A stretch of 64,000 bases of DNA, taken from contig NC_135555.1 of NCBI RefSeq assembly GCF_964340395.1, positions 8,814,931 through 8,878,930 on the forward strand. The letters are read 5' to 3'. Positions 38,001-49,201 of the stretch are shown here, in pieces (the stretch's first letter is position 1; the number at the start of each line of letters is the position of its first letter). The position numbers and the translations under genes are program-made. The stretch comes from Glandiceps talaboti (Eukaryota > Hemichordata > Enteropneusta > Spengelidae). The notes below the pieces were generated by a model, which worked only from the letters and a program-made list of their open reading frames with translations, did not search any database and was not told the origin of the DNA.

Positions 38001-38240
38001 TGGCATTTCATCGTACAGTGTAAACACTTCGAATTTATTTCGAAGTGTAACAGAGTTTGTTTGAACTGAAACGAGAGACATGTACATATTTGAAAAGTGC
38101 ATTCGTCTTCTCATAGCATTTATATCATAGGAGTGTCGGGTATGTGATATCTTTTTTCACATTTATCAAAACGAGATTGAAAATAAATAACAAAATAATC
38201 AGTTCAGCCTGAACTACTATCATTTACTTGACTTAAACTC
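32029..38240. other. intergenic stretch, no gene seen
   Basis: About 6 kb of AT-rich sequence. Open frames up to about 93 codons (for example 33803-34078 and 37833-38114) have no domain, no paired splice sites and random-looking composition. A small direct repeat of GTGACGTAGACACGTGTTGT type lies at 35838-35885. Confidence 0.4.
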
Positions 38241-38289
38241 TTAACTCGACAGTGTCTATAGCTTCCGAAGACGCAAATCGGCGATTGTG

Positions 38290-38330
38290 TTCGCATGATG
38301 ACGTCATGTCACAAGGTATTATGGGAAATT
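38290..38330. promoter_or_regulatory. CRE plus STAF-like site, orphan promoter candidate
   Basis: TGACGTCA (full palindromic CRE) lies at 38299-38306. It is followed at about 38315-38328 by GGTATTATGGGAAA, whose complement (TTTCCCATAATACC) resembles a ZNF143/STAF site. CpGs are locally enriched. No exon could be attached on either strand. Confidence 0.3.
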
Positions 38331-38339
38331 CAAGCAGTC

Positions 38340-41300
38340 GGAACAGTTATTGACACCGACGATTTTTATTCACTATTCCACCAATTATTGAATTTCACGC
38401 ATTTTAACATTTTTAATGAAACAAAAAGCTTTGTTCAAATATTGATACCTACGTAGAGATAGGTGTTTTCCGGGTTCGAGATAGTAAGGCCAGAATACTG
38501 TCCCAATAATCCGTATTTTGTTTTCCCGGAAGTAATGCCATATTATGATAACCTTCTTAGTTCCGTTATGTTATCTTACACAGAGCTGAAAGACATTAAA
38601 GACTAAAGTATGATATGGTATGATAATAGTTTTCTTTTACATGGCTCGTCTGTGTAAATTAATTTAATTTCCAAATAGTTACTACATGGGTAAATTATCT
38701 GATTTTACTGTATACTGTTTACTGTTTTACTAATATCACCCACCCAATCTTTTCTTGAATATTGTAGTTTTTACCACCATTTACCATATAGGTAAATATT
38801 TAATTTCATTATTTCCTACCAACTTACATTAATTCCGGCACATGATTACAGTGATTAGTCATGTGAGCAACCCAGAACATCAAACTAGTGAACAAGTCCA
38901 CAAGTGTAGACGGAAACTTCAGTTTTGCTTTCCCTAAATTTCAATTTTGTGTCGTGTTACAAAAGTTTGAATGTCTGTGCTGAAATTGCACTAAGTGAAC
39001 CAAAGGACTGCTGTTTTGACTCGTGTAGATGATGTACTGCAGAACGTCATCGACGATAATCGTTGGCCACTATATCAAGATCACCTTGTCTTCTCAAATG
39101 GACGTCACGTTATTTTAAAAACAGTATGCACGTGACGTATCATCTGACATAAACAGGATTGGTTTGCCATGAGATTAGTATTATGACGATAGTTAAAGGG
39201 AGATGTTGTGATATCACTGCACCTCGGTTCTACATACCAAGTTGATGTCCCTCCAATCTACCTTCCCTGAATGAGAAAGAAATGAACCCTAGATTTTAAA
39301 TACAATTCTTATCCGACCAAGTTTTGTAGTCACTTGATAATGAAGCCCTGTTTCTCAATAATCTGAGAGAATTTATTTGGTTATCATTAGATTATGGCAC
39401 GCAGGAAAGAGAGAGATTAAAAATAATGAGCTCTCCATTTAAGTTTCAGCGGTTTGGCTTGTTACCATGGCGGTCCACTTCAGATGATTGACATATAACT
39501 CCAGGGTTAGTTAATCAATTCCTGTTGCCATTTCACATTCAAATATATTGTAACTTCTACCCTTAAGCCTTTCCACCCAACTCATCCGTCAACGTGTTTT
39601 ATCTGTGGCTGTCATATCGTATAACCATCTCATACATTGAGTCTATCAATGTTTAATTGTCCTTTGTACGTATCGAAATGGTTCCCTGATGACGTCATGG
39701 GGATGACGAGGATAAACTGGCAGCGAGAGTAGAAATATGTGACAAATCGATGAGCAGTGAAAAGAAATAATCCATTTATATGGAAGTGTAGGGTTCGAGT
39801 GTTGAATGCAGAAATGTCTACCAACACTTAAATATACCAGAAAGCAATCAATACTAAAATCTTATCACAGATAAAAGAAGCCCATATAACTAAAATCTCG
39901 AATTTACTGTCTTTGCATGTCTCTTTCTGTCCACCATTTAGTACAATGGTTTTAATCAGTTTAACTTAATTTGCAATACTAATCATTATATGATGTCTAC
40001 GTATTGTCGTTTCGTCCTAAAGATATCCATGGCGTTGATAAAGGCATATTATAGATAGAATTAGCTGACATGCATTCTCCACGCTAGGCTTGAACTAGAC
40101 TGAGGCTTTGAGACATATGCTAGCTAATGCCAATAAAGAAGCCGATATATGAATATGTATAACTGATAGACTAAGATTGGCACTAATGTCATTGCAATGC
40201 GAGGTAATTACAGTTCTATGCAGTATAGCTTTGCACACATCCTGACGAATTTCCTGTGCTGCTATTATGTAATACTCTAAATATCCTACACCCACTGAAA
40301 GAGTTGTGGAAATACCAGCTTCTAAGCAAATGTAATGAGGAACAAACTCTCGAGGCTTACAGAAGTAAAATTAAATATAAACTGAAGCTGAATAAAATTT
40401 TAATTAAGACTCGCAATGTGAAATCTTGACATGGGATGTAACATCGTTTACAGTAAATACCTTTCTTTATTGCCCATAAAGCTAATATAGCGGATATTCA
40501 TGTTCGGCTGTTTAGCTTCCTCCAATTTCTTTATTTGAGATTAATTCTGATGTCAACACGAGCTTTTCTATTTAAAGTGACCATATGGATGAAAAATGAC
40601 TATTTTTCGGTTTTTAATGAGCGAACAACTTTTAATTTGTTTTTGTACATGAAAAATAATGCGATCTACTCATTTCTCATCTAAATATATCCACTTTAAT
40701 AACGCAAATGTCATTTGCCAATAGGTTTAGGAGATTAAACTAATTACCTTTTATTTATTACAGTTACTTACCTAATATATCAGGCTAAAGTACAATACAC
40801 ACAGTAACACGTACAGGTTTTTTTTTGCCAAGCTGTCATGAGAATTTAATCATCATATCACCACATCGTATACACGTGATGTCGATTTGTATGATACATG
40901 TTATTGCTATAATATCAAGTATGTCATGTGCAAAAGGTCATCATATCAATATGAGTGTTTCTGTTTGAAACAAAAATGAAAAATATATCAGAGTACATTT
41001 TGTTGAAGGTATTATGGATATGGTTAGTGGTGCTTAGGGAGTTTGTGTAGCAAGACATGAAACATAAAAAACGAGGACAAAAGATCATATTTTGATCTTA
41101 AAACCTGTAAACAGTGTAAATCCATAAATTACAACACCCAATGAAATATTATCACATACATTTACAGATGGATAGAAAATTTTGAAAGCACTTCACTAAA
41201 TGCATGGTGGGAATAACATTTATGTTAGTTAGAAATTACCATTAATAATCATAATTAATAAAATGAAAACAAAATAATGAAAAGGGCTTATAGATAAAAA

Positions 41301-41389
41301 GAAATGTTGACTTGATAGAATAGCGGGTTTTGATAATTATGGTTGTTTCGAATGTGTGCCAGACCGGACACATTAGTTCGTTAGACAGA
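38340..41389. other. intergenic stretch, no gene seen
   Basis: No recognisable exon. A second full CRE (TGACGTCA) lies at 39690-39697. Frames at 39630-39827 and 40095-40295 look random. Confidence 0.35.
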
Positions 41390-41670
41390 AAAAGTGTTCG
41401 GATTGGTCAAATATGCAAATGATTGTCGATGACGGACATTCGTGTGTAAAGGAGGTTGTCAATAAAGGATGGTTATTTGTTATATGCAAATGAGAAGTTC
41501 GACAACAAATCGTCATTGTTAGTATGTAAATGCGGTGGTCGATAACGGACAGTTATTGGTCATTTGTAAGTGAGGTTGTCAATAACGGATGGTGGTTGGA
41601 CATATGTAAATAAATTGGTCGATAACGGATGGTCATTGGTCATATGCAAATGAAGTATCCATAAAAGGTT
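41390..41670. repeat. tandem repeat, about 45-50 bp unit, about 6 copies
   Basis: The phrase GTTGTCAATAACGGATGGT.ATTGGTCATATGCAAATGA recurs with variation. Three copies keep an exact ATGCAAAT octamer. The array lies downstream of the last candidate GPCR tail exon. Confidence 0.8.
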
Positions 41671-41879
41671 ATCATCGTAAGGACTCCTCGACTCGTCAAT
41701 CATCAGGTTTCCAGTACCATTCTCAGCCATTAACCAACATTCTAAAGTCACCCCATTTCTAGCATCAATAATATGTCGGACATTTGTAGGTTTAAAATAA
41801 AGTATTCTGTGGACGAAGAATATATCTTGGCACAGAAGAGAACGAGAAACCAGATAACTTACACGATTCAACCAAGTTC

Positions 41880-41885
41880 TTTATT
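41880..41885 (-). terminator. candidate poly(A) signal for GPCR tail exon B
   Basis: The minus strand reads AATAAA about 500 nt past the exon B stop codon. Assignment is by position only. Confidence 0.35.
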
Positions 41886-42388
41886 TACACAATTAAAGCA
41901 AATTCACATACAGTAAATATTATCATGCTTGTGATTATACATTCATATTTGTCTGCAAAAATACACCCTCTGTATTCTATCCATATAATGAATTCGTTCT
42001 AAACACCGACACAATGAAAAGCAGGCAGAAATTCACATTTAATAGTACAATTACAATCATGTAAAACTTGTTAAGTTGGGATTTTTTTTAGTTTTAAACT
42101 AATATGTCAATCTTTTTTGTTTGGTACTGTGTATATAAGACGAAATCCATATCTCTGCAAGCATCGAAAATACCATAAGATACCAGGCGTTCCGTATTAG
42201 CAAATGGCAGTAAAATTTCTCCAATCCAGATCAATGTATTCACATACCTAGATAAAAGCTGTGATATACCTAGATAAAGGCATTTATATATCAAGACGAA
42301 TGTATTCATTGAAAATTACAAATAAATCGATAGATTAAAACCTATATATTAAAGCTTCCTAAAGTTAATTCTCGGGTCAAAGGTCAAA

Positions 42389-42531
42389 TTATTTGACGTA
42401 CGTACTATCATCATCAGTAGTATATCTGGCTGGTTTGTAACGTTTGGGTACCTTTGCCTTGTTTTTTGTTGCTCGTGTTGTCACAGTATCCGTTCGGCTG
42501 AATATGTACATCTCTTCAACTGATCTTCCGC
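42389..42531 (-). CDS. alternative terminal exon B of TRH-receptor-like GPCR
   Basis: 143 nt after a good acceptor (ATCACATTTTTAG|GC). Entered in phase 1, it reads GRSVEEMYIFSRTDTVTTRA and then a basic stretch ending TTDDDSTYVK, followed by TAA. That is 46 codons after the junction codon. Phase 1 is exactly what the donor at 47005 in the TM6-7 exon supplies, giving LCGC-G-GRSVEE. The composition suits an intracellular receptor tail: Ser/Thr/Tyr-rich and basic, with an acidic Ser/Thr end. I infer that it replaces the tail encoded by read-through of the TM7 exon. Splicing is not proven, and it could be the last exon of another minus-strand gene. Confidence 0.55.
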
Positions 42532-43474
42532 CTAAAAATGTGATAATTATGTACAAAAGGTTTCAGAGTAGAATTTCTGTCTAATATATTGTAAGCAATG
42601 CTAATCTTTGGCAGTTCTAGTTCTATCTAGAATGAAAACTGCACACTATTAGGGAACAGCCGCATCTGTTGAACAGACAGGCATGTTAGACGGGAAAACA
42701 ACGTCGTATACCATGCAGGATGCGACAACAAACACGCAGCATGCGCATGCGTTCAAAAGAACCTCGTCAGCAATCTGACGAACGTGAACACGAGCAAACT
42801 CTTCATGCTTTCACATCTTGAATGTAATATCTGTAAAAAGAAGTCCATTCAGTATGAACATGCACGACATATTGCCAGTCATCATGGTCAGTGTTGACCC
42901 TTGCACTATAGATCAACGTATGCCCATTATTAAGGCTACTGTAAAACATCAAGGGGTCTAACTACTTCAAAAATGATATCGATGCGTTTTGACAGTTTAA
43001 AACGAATCTGCAGATCACTGCTTCGTTTCATTTCCTGACAAGGTAAAAATGTATTTTACCTAATAATGTATAAAAGCTGTTAACAGGAGTTATGTGTCAT
43101 GTACTTTACTTCAGAGTATACACCCAGTCACAGAAAACTAAAAAGTCAGACAAATAATTAAAATACGCGTTGGCCTGTAACGTGTGATTGATAATAGTAT
43201 GTCAAAAAAAGAACACACTTCGTCAAGACAGCCAACTCTGCATTGCGAAAAAATAGCAGGAAAATGTTGCTGCTGTGTTCGTTGTTATGTGTGCGCTGCA
43301 AGCAAACAATCGTTAGCAAGAAAGCGGAAAAAAGGGGGCAAACGGGTTAGAAAAAGTGTTCATATTTAGAGTTTGTAATCGTCGACTATTTTTTAAGTTT
43401 GTAAATTTGATATATGAGTAGCTATGGTTTTGAGACAGCTATAGAACCTGCTACCATTGTTAGTTCAATTGTTT

Positions 43475-43653
43475 TCATGATACAAATGAAGACATTGACG
43501 AATGGACAGTAACAGCTGCATTTACAGAGTTTAGTAATGTTCCCGGCATTGGTGTCTCCATGTCAGAATCAGCAATTGGAGGCAAGTTGTGAAGTTTACT
43601 GACGCCAAGATAGATGCCATTTTTGCGAGACGGTCTTGATCCATATGAACGAC
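43475..43653 (-). CDS. alternative terminal exon A of TRH-receptor-like GPCR
   Basis: 179 nt after TTGGCTCTAG|GT. In phase 1 it reads RSYGSRPSRKNGIYLGVSKL, an acidic/Pro segment (IADSDMETPMP), then a Ser-rich end SSMSSFVS and TGA. That is 58 codons after the junction codon. Two further acceptors 33 and 42 nt upstream (ATACAG|, CTACAG|) are in the same phase and would add 11 or 14 residues. Like exon B it can join the donor at 47005, again giving a Gly-Arg-Ser start. Ser clusters fit kinase and arrestin control of a GPCR tail. It is absent from any other recognisable gene context. Confidence 0.55.
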
Positions 43654-45478
43654 CTAGAGCCAAGCATCGAAAGCGATTATTGAAAACTGTATTCACTGTA
43701 GGTCAACTTTAGGTCAGAGTTCACAGGTCTAATGTGACTGTCAGGTAAAAGTGGTAGCGTACATTGTAGATAAAGATGTCAGTTGTGTTGTATGCGAAGG
43801 TAATAAGCATAGGGTTGAATAGCACAACAGATAAAAAGTGAAAATAGGATGTACACCATTGATTAGGCTGAAAAAGGAAATATAAATATAGAGAGATCCT
43901 TCTTCACATTGTGTATGGAAATATTCTGCTCTACAGTTGATAAAGGGTAGAAAGTTTGATAGAAGCTTATTTGTGGAAGAGTTAATGATAAATAAACTCG
44001 GCCAAGTTCAGCAGTGAAATACCATACAACATATTTACATAATTTACACAATTCAGTGTGATAATACACTTCTCTGTTTACACTTATTACAGTAAATAAT
44101 TATAGCCGTCTTTATGATATGGTGCCTTTGTTTAAAATGGTTATGCATTTAGACAATGTTTTACATTTCGTTATTTCGACACTTTGCTCAACTAACTGCA
44201 TTTAGAAACAGACATTTTCAAGGTCTCCTACTTCTATGTCAAGATGGCGTCAACATCATTCAGTACATTGTCAATACCACAATTTAGATTAACATACGGT
44301 TAGGATTGATAACCGGTTTCATACAGAAATGTTTTATTAATTATGTGTCATTCTTTCATTGTAATGTTTTGGCTTCATTTACGTGGAGTTCAATGTTTGA
44401 GATACATATATTCCTACACGTGCGTACGGTTTCATAAAATTGAAGCTTGTAGTAGGTGGAAACATCACTGTGATGAACTTGTACTTGATACGTTGGTTGA
44501 CAAAGAACGACCTTGTAATTTGAGTTGGTCGGCTCGATTTGTTGCTTTCACTCTTTCAAAAACTGACGATTTATTCCATGACGATATCCACCTCTGCCGA
44601 CGAGACTTAGATTCTGTAATATTCAAATTTTAATTGTTCTTAGTTTATATTGATCATAATGGCATAACTTTAACGATGTTGACATATTGTGTTAGTGATG
44701 ACGAGAGGCTACGATTAGGACAGTGACTATTGAAATTACACCTTGTCATTATAAATGATAGCAATAATGCAGTGAAATATTTATCTTTATGTTTTATACC
44801 ATGACATCGGTGCTCACCCTTATCTAATGGACACACATGTATGAGTGACGTTTATGATACAATAGCAAGAATGTCACAAGGATGGAACGGTCAGATGATT
44901 AACACTTTGAAACTGGATTTAGACTTACACAATATCACGTATCAGTCTAAACTCAGACCATTATTTTTTTTATAGTTTAGAGCTAAGGTACATCCAATAC
45001 CTCGTGACTCTGTATAAAGGATATAAGTAGTTGGGTTAAACGACATTGAAATTCTTCAAAAAATATTTTTAGAATTAAGGAAAGGAGTAATTCTAACTCA
45101 TGTTCCTCCTTTCCTATTAAAAGACTGTGGTAGTGAACAGTCATAAATGGTTATGTATATATTCTAAAATATATAGTTTAATATTTTCATGAGATTTGGT
45201 AATGTGTAAATGGTTAGATCTATGTAACCAACTAGTAAGCTAAACTAGTCACATGGACACCCATTAAACAAGTAACACTGAACAGCATTACATAATGATT
45301 TCAAATCGATAGATCAAAATTCTTAGGCAGCATATTAAATATGTATGTTACCAACGCTAATGGCTAGATTGTCATATAGTTGTACCTGTAAGGATCCTTC
45401 AAAAACTCGATTCACGAAATATACAAGAAAGAAAGAAATTGGAAAAAGTTCATCATATAAACAGGTTATAATTGCTTA

Positions 45479-45524
45479 TACACACACACACACACAGACA
45501 CACACACAGACACACACACACACA
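45479..45524. repeat. (CA)n microsatellite
   Basis: CA repeats interrupted twice by GACA. Confidence 0.95.
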
Positions 45525-45934
45525 TGTTTGAAACCTAAAACAACTATACTTTCCCCAAAAAAATGGTTCCATGATCGAATTATTTCTGAGATGTGTACAA
45601 AGTAGAATTTTGATTTCTGACATGAAAGTATGAAAGCATACAAGCACATGCCAAGACATACGCCATGTCCATGCACATCTACCATGTTTGGTTTGTCATT
45701 CAGTTCTTTCCAACTTCTGGACTACATAGAATTTGAATGTATCCATGCGTTAAGGCCATACTCAGAGACCTCGGGTCCCTTCCTTCCAATCTAGCTATTG
45801 ATGTTCCGTTGTAAAACGCCATGAATGCGGTATACATCTATCTTAAAGCAAGCAACTCGGGTAGCATTTAACCATGACAAACCCGTGTTGGCATTTGGCG
45901 GCCCATTTACTGTGCATATATCCATGCAGTGTTG

Positions 45935-45963
45935 ATAGCTAGATAGATAGATAGATAGATGAT
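45935..45963. repeat. (GATA)n microsatellite
   Basis: Six GATA units with a partial unit at each end. Confidence 0.9.
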
Positions 45964-46194
45964 GACACATGCATGAAGACTTTTTACAATGTTTTGTGAA
46001 AATAATGGAGGAAAATATGGAAGAAAGAACAATCTTCGCAGAAAATAGCAAGCTGCTAAAAATTGTACATTCATTTAAATACGAACTTGAAAAAAAGTAC
46101 AAATTTTGAGAATGAATTTAATTTAAAAGATTCAAGCTGGTTTTGTACACATTCAAGTATATGTAAACACTTTCGTGTCCTGACGACATGTTAG

Positions 46195-46555
46195 TTTAGC
46201 TATTTATGCTACTTAGTAACATATTAGTTTGGCTCCAAAATTATGAAATCACGTGATAAATGTTCAAATGTTAATTTGGCCATTAGCATAACATCACGTG
46301 ATAATGTTCAAACTTTAGATTAGTTCATTATCATTTTACAACTTGAACATGTTAGTCGTGCTTCATTAGTGTAAACTCACGCAATAAATTATCTACTGTT
46401 AGTCTATCTCATTACCATAACATTACATGTTAATAATATGAAAATGTTAGCCATTAGTATTACATCACGTGATAAATTTCAAATGTTAGTCTATCTTTTA
46501 TTAGTATGAAATCACGTGACAAGTTCATATGTTAGTCTGCTTAATATATTTTAAG
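46195..46555. repeat. tandem repeat with CACGTGA, about 55 bp unit
   Basis: The phrase TAACATCACGTGATAA.TTCAAATGTTAGT.T..C.CATTAGTA recurs about six times. ATCACGTGA (E-box CACGTG) is kept in four or more copies. The minus-strand AATAAA at 46497-46502 lies inside it and could end the unspliced GPCR transcript. Confidence 0.75.
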
Positions 46556-46564
46556 TAAACATAT

Positions 46565-46680
46565 TATGGAAGTGGTATGACCACATGATGACAAGGAGCA
46601 TGCGCATGGCTGTTCCCACCAGCTATGTACACTGGCGACCACAACAAGCGCTCAAAATGTGTGACGTCACAGGACGTGTC
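46565..46680. promoter_or_regulatory. NRF1-like plus CRE cluster
   Basis: GCATGCGCATGG (NRF1-type) lies near 46600 and GTGACGTCAC (full CRE) at 46661-46670. It sits just 3' of the GPCR TM7 exon. No plus-strand exon could be attached. Confidence 0.3.
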
Positions 46681-46936
46681 AACACGATAGAGATAAAGGT
46701 ATGGAAAATGAGATTGATAATAATCTGACACGTTTGGGACGCAAGAATAGATAACTAATTTTCTGAAATATTCTATCCACGTAAAATGTCAATTGGTAAA
46801 TATATGATGTAAAAGTACAGCAAACTTTTCGATCATCACTTTGAATTTTGAATTGGAGGCTTAATTGCCGCCAAAATTGATGTATACACGTGGACAATTT
46901 TTTGGCGGTTAGTTTCAACCGTTTTGCGCATGCTCC

Positions 46937-47233
46937 TTACAAAGATGTCTTCTCAGTGGTCATTGTGGATGACCTAAAACTACTTCGACGTTTACGATCC
47001 TTACCGCAGCCACATAGTCGAATGAAGGCACGTCGAAACTTCACCGACATGAAATTGTAAAGGATCGGGTTTATAGCACTGTTAAGAAAGATGCACCATT
47101 TGGCAAAAGCCAGGTACCAGTCACTGGTAAACTTCTTCTCTTCCGAAACAATGGAGTTGTAAACCACGAGTACACGATATGGCGCCCACAGAGTTAGAAA
47201 GAGAACGACCACAACAACCAGCATCTTTATTAC
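46937..47233 (-). CDS. TRH-receptor-like class A GPCR, TM6-TM7 exon (3' partial gene)
   Basis: This exon encodes the last 98 residues of a rhodopsin-family peptide receptor in the plasma membrane. It begins in phase 0 after TTTTTCACAG|, exactly where vertebrate TRH receptors are interrupted (before VTKML). TM6 carries [10 protein letters not shown], the W-x-P-Y-R end typical of TRH receptors. TM7 carries [17 protein letters not shown] with the NPxxY motif, then [13 protein letters not shown] with likely palmitoylated cysteines. A Lys stands in TM7 (FAKWC) where vertebrate TRHR has a ligand-contact Arg, so ligand identity is open. The unspliced tail ends TTEKTSL. An internal donor CTGCG|GTAAGG at 47005/47004 allows splicing to the terminal exons at 43475 or 42389. 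TM1-5 is not in the window as a recognisable exon, so it probably lies beyond 64000. Confidence 0.85.
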   Translation of the reverse strand, partial: VIKMLVVVVVLFLTLWAPYRVLVVYNSIVSEEKKFTSDWYLAFAKWCIFLNSAINPILYNFMSVKFRRAFIRLCGCGKDRKRRSSFRSSTMTTEKTSL

Positions 47234-47749
47234 CTGTGAAAAATCAAGATTAAGAAAAAAAAACAAACACAGTTAGCATATTGTTTCTTGTATCATTATA
47301 AAGTGATGGATGGTTAATTTCATAGTGCTAATAATAACTATAATTAATGGGTTATAAAACCAATTATACAGTGAAACACATCAATTACTGAAATTATCTC
47401 ATTACAGTGAAAACACAGTAATTATACATTTTATTACATTTGGATTTCATTTTAAGACTAAATAAAAGATCAGCCTTGTGACGATGTATTGATATAAATT
47501 TGATATCATTATAATACTATCATCCGTCGACATTTCTCTTAGATTGACGTCGCTATGCATGTACAAGAGCATTTTCATGGAGTAGTACAACTTCAAGCCT
47601 TGGGGGGAGATGTTGCGCACTGTGCTCATCAGATCAAAATATTGAACAAAAAGATATAAACTGAATGTCTTCTGTAAGGCCAAAAGCCAAGTCTTTCGAT
47701 TGTTAATGTCTCTCCTGCACGTATTTTTAGAATTTTAAATTTCGAGCTA

Positions 47750-48150
47750 CCGAAAATGACATTTCTCTAAATAAAACTAAGCAAATGCAAATGACTTATT
47801 AAAATTGAAAACTACATCAATTTCGATATAGGACAACTATATAGGGCACGCACGCTTCGTTATTATCTATGTATGTATGTACCACATTATTATGAAATTT
47901 GAAGGTTGCCTGCTTTAAGATATTGCCTACTGGGAAGTCAGCAGTAAGTGTTAGATTTATAATTCACACATACATTCCACATTCGTTTTGCAACTTCATA
48001 TCATAGTAAGTGTTACATTTATAATACACACATTCATGCCTACTGGGAAATCAGCAGTAAGTGTTAGATATATAATTCACACATACATTCCACATTAGTT
48101 TTACAACTTCATATCATAGTAAGTGTTGTATTTATAATACACACATTCGT
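47750..48150. repeat. octamer-repeat relative followed by 110-bp tandem duplication
   Basis: 47750-47935 resembles the 26540-27100 family (AAATGCAAATGACTTATTAA, GTATGTACCA.ATTAT). From about 47927 a 110-bp block containing CCTACTGGGAA.TCAGCAGTA, AGTGTTAGAT.TATAATTCAC and CAACTTCATATCATAGTAAG is present twice in tandem. Confidence 0.75.
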
Positions 48151-49096
48151 TATATACTAGAACCGTCATGTCCGATGCTAACCATAGAAATGAAGAGAAC
48201 ACTTGAGATTCACAACCGGTAACGTGAAGTACTTTTACATACTAGTCTGTTTACACTATCGTATCATATCATACGAAAATTTGTCATAATATGAACATGG
48301 AGTTACTGGTAATATTAGGACAATATTATATGTAGGTATTTTAGCAAATCTTATGCATATCTCAATACTTCTTCGTTACTCAATGAATCACATACGACTG
48401 TCTAATGGAACATACAAAGATGTTGAACAGATAGAATATTATACTAAAGCAGAAAACGAACTTTTACTCAGTGACTGACGTTCGGTACATCTTATATCGG
48501 CAAACATCCATAACAAACAGACATGGAATTTAATTGCTTTGCAAAGCTGCATGCAGAATGACTATTTCATTTTATTTAACGAGCAAATCGTTTTCTGAAC
48601 TAAGAGGGGCTAGATTAAGCCGAAGAAAACGATCAAATAATACACATTATCGGAAAGCTAATAAGACATCCGAAGACAAGACTATACATTGTTCATGTCG
48701 AATTTACATACACAGAAGGAGTTGTGACTGTTGTACGCGTCCAGGGTTCATCAACACTACTGGGGCAGCATCAAATTTAAAAACGTCCGACTTTCTCGTT
48801 ATCAAGACTACCCTGGAAGAAAGACGAAATATCTCGTCCATCCTTGATTAGCTACTTTACATTCATAGTTAATGTGCGTGGGATTGAAATTAAGGCGATG
48901 TAAAGTCAATGTTGCTTCCAAGGCCGTTTCGTTATGATGTCTAACAAGCATGATCGAAGCATTACAATTTAACCTTTACTTGTGAAAAGGAAGGTACGTT
49001 GGACTATGGACCATTACGATTCTTCTGGGACTAAAAGTCGTTCGAATTTAAACAAGCTAATTTTCGAATTCTTTTTGCCTCCTATTTGCTGAAGCC
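48151..49096. other. intergenic or intronic stretch, no gene supported
   Basis: It contains a 105-codon plus-strand frame at 48534-48851. That frame has no domain, mixed composition and no splice partners, and is treated as chance. Confidence 0.35.
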
Positions 49097-49201
49097 ATGG
49101 CAGAAAATGAACTGATGGACCAGTATAATAGGTGTAGTGCACTGAATGTTGACTATGAAAGCCGATGTACAACAGAAAGCCCAAGGCGTGCAGTCAAATG
49201 A
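49097..49201 (+). CDS. candidate very short ORF with strong start context
   Basis: GAAGCCATGGCAG is an ideal start context. The frame reads MAENELMDQYNRCSALNVDY then ESRCTTESPRRAVK and stops after 34 codons. A pyrimidine-rich tract and AG precede it (CTTTTTGCCTCCTATTTGCT then GAAG). Composition looks protein-like, but length is within chance and no family is recognised. Confidence 0.15.
   Translation: MAENELMDQYNRCSALNVDYESRCTTESPRRAVK

Larger units (their letters stand above)
43700..46190. other. probable GPCR intron, no further exon seen
   Basis: If the alternative tails are real, this lies in the 3.35 or 4.47 kb intron downstream of the TM6-7 exon. Frames at 44343-44633 and 44654-44836 show no motif. 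Microsatellites lie at 45479-45524 and 45935-45963. Confidence 0.4.

Noticed and set aside
43184-43369. 61-codon plus-strand frame with a Cys cluster and basic end
   Set aside because: Antisense to the putative GPCR tail intron, with no motif match and no splice partner. Treated as chance.
48534-48851. 105-codon plus-strand frame with several cysteines
   Set aside because: No domain, no splice signals that fit, and length is within chance for the window.
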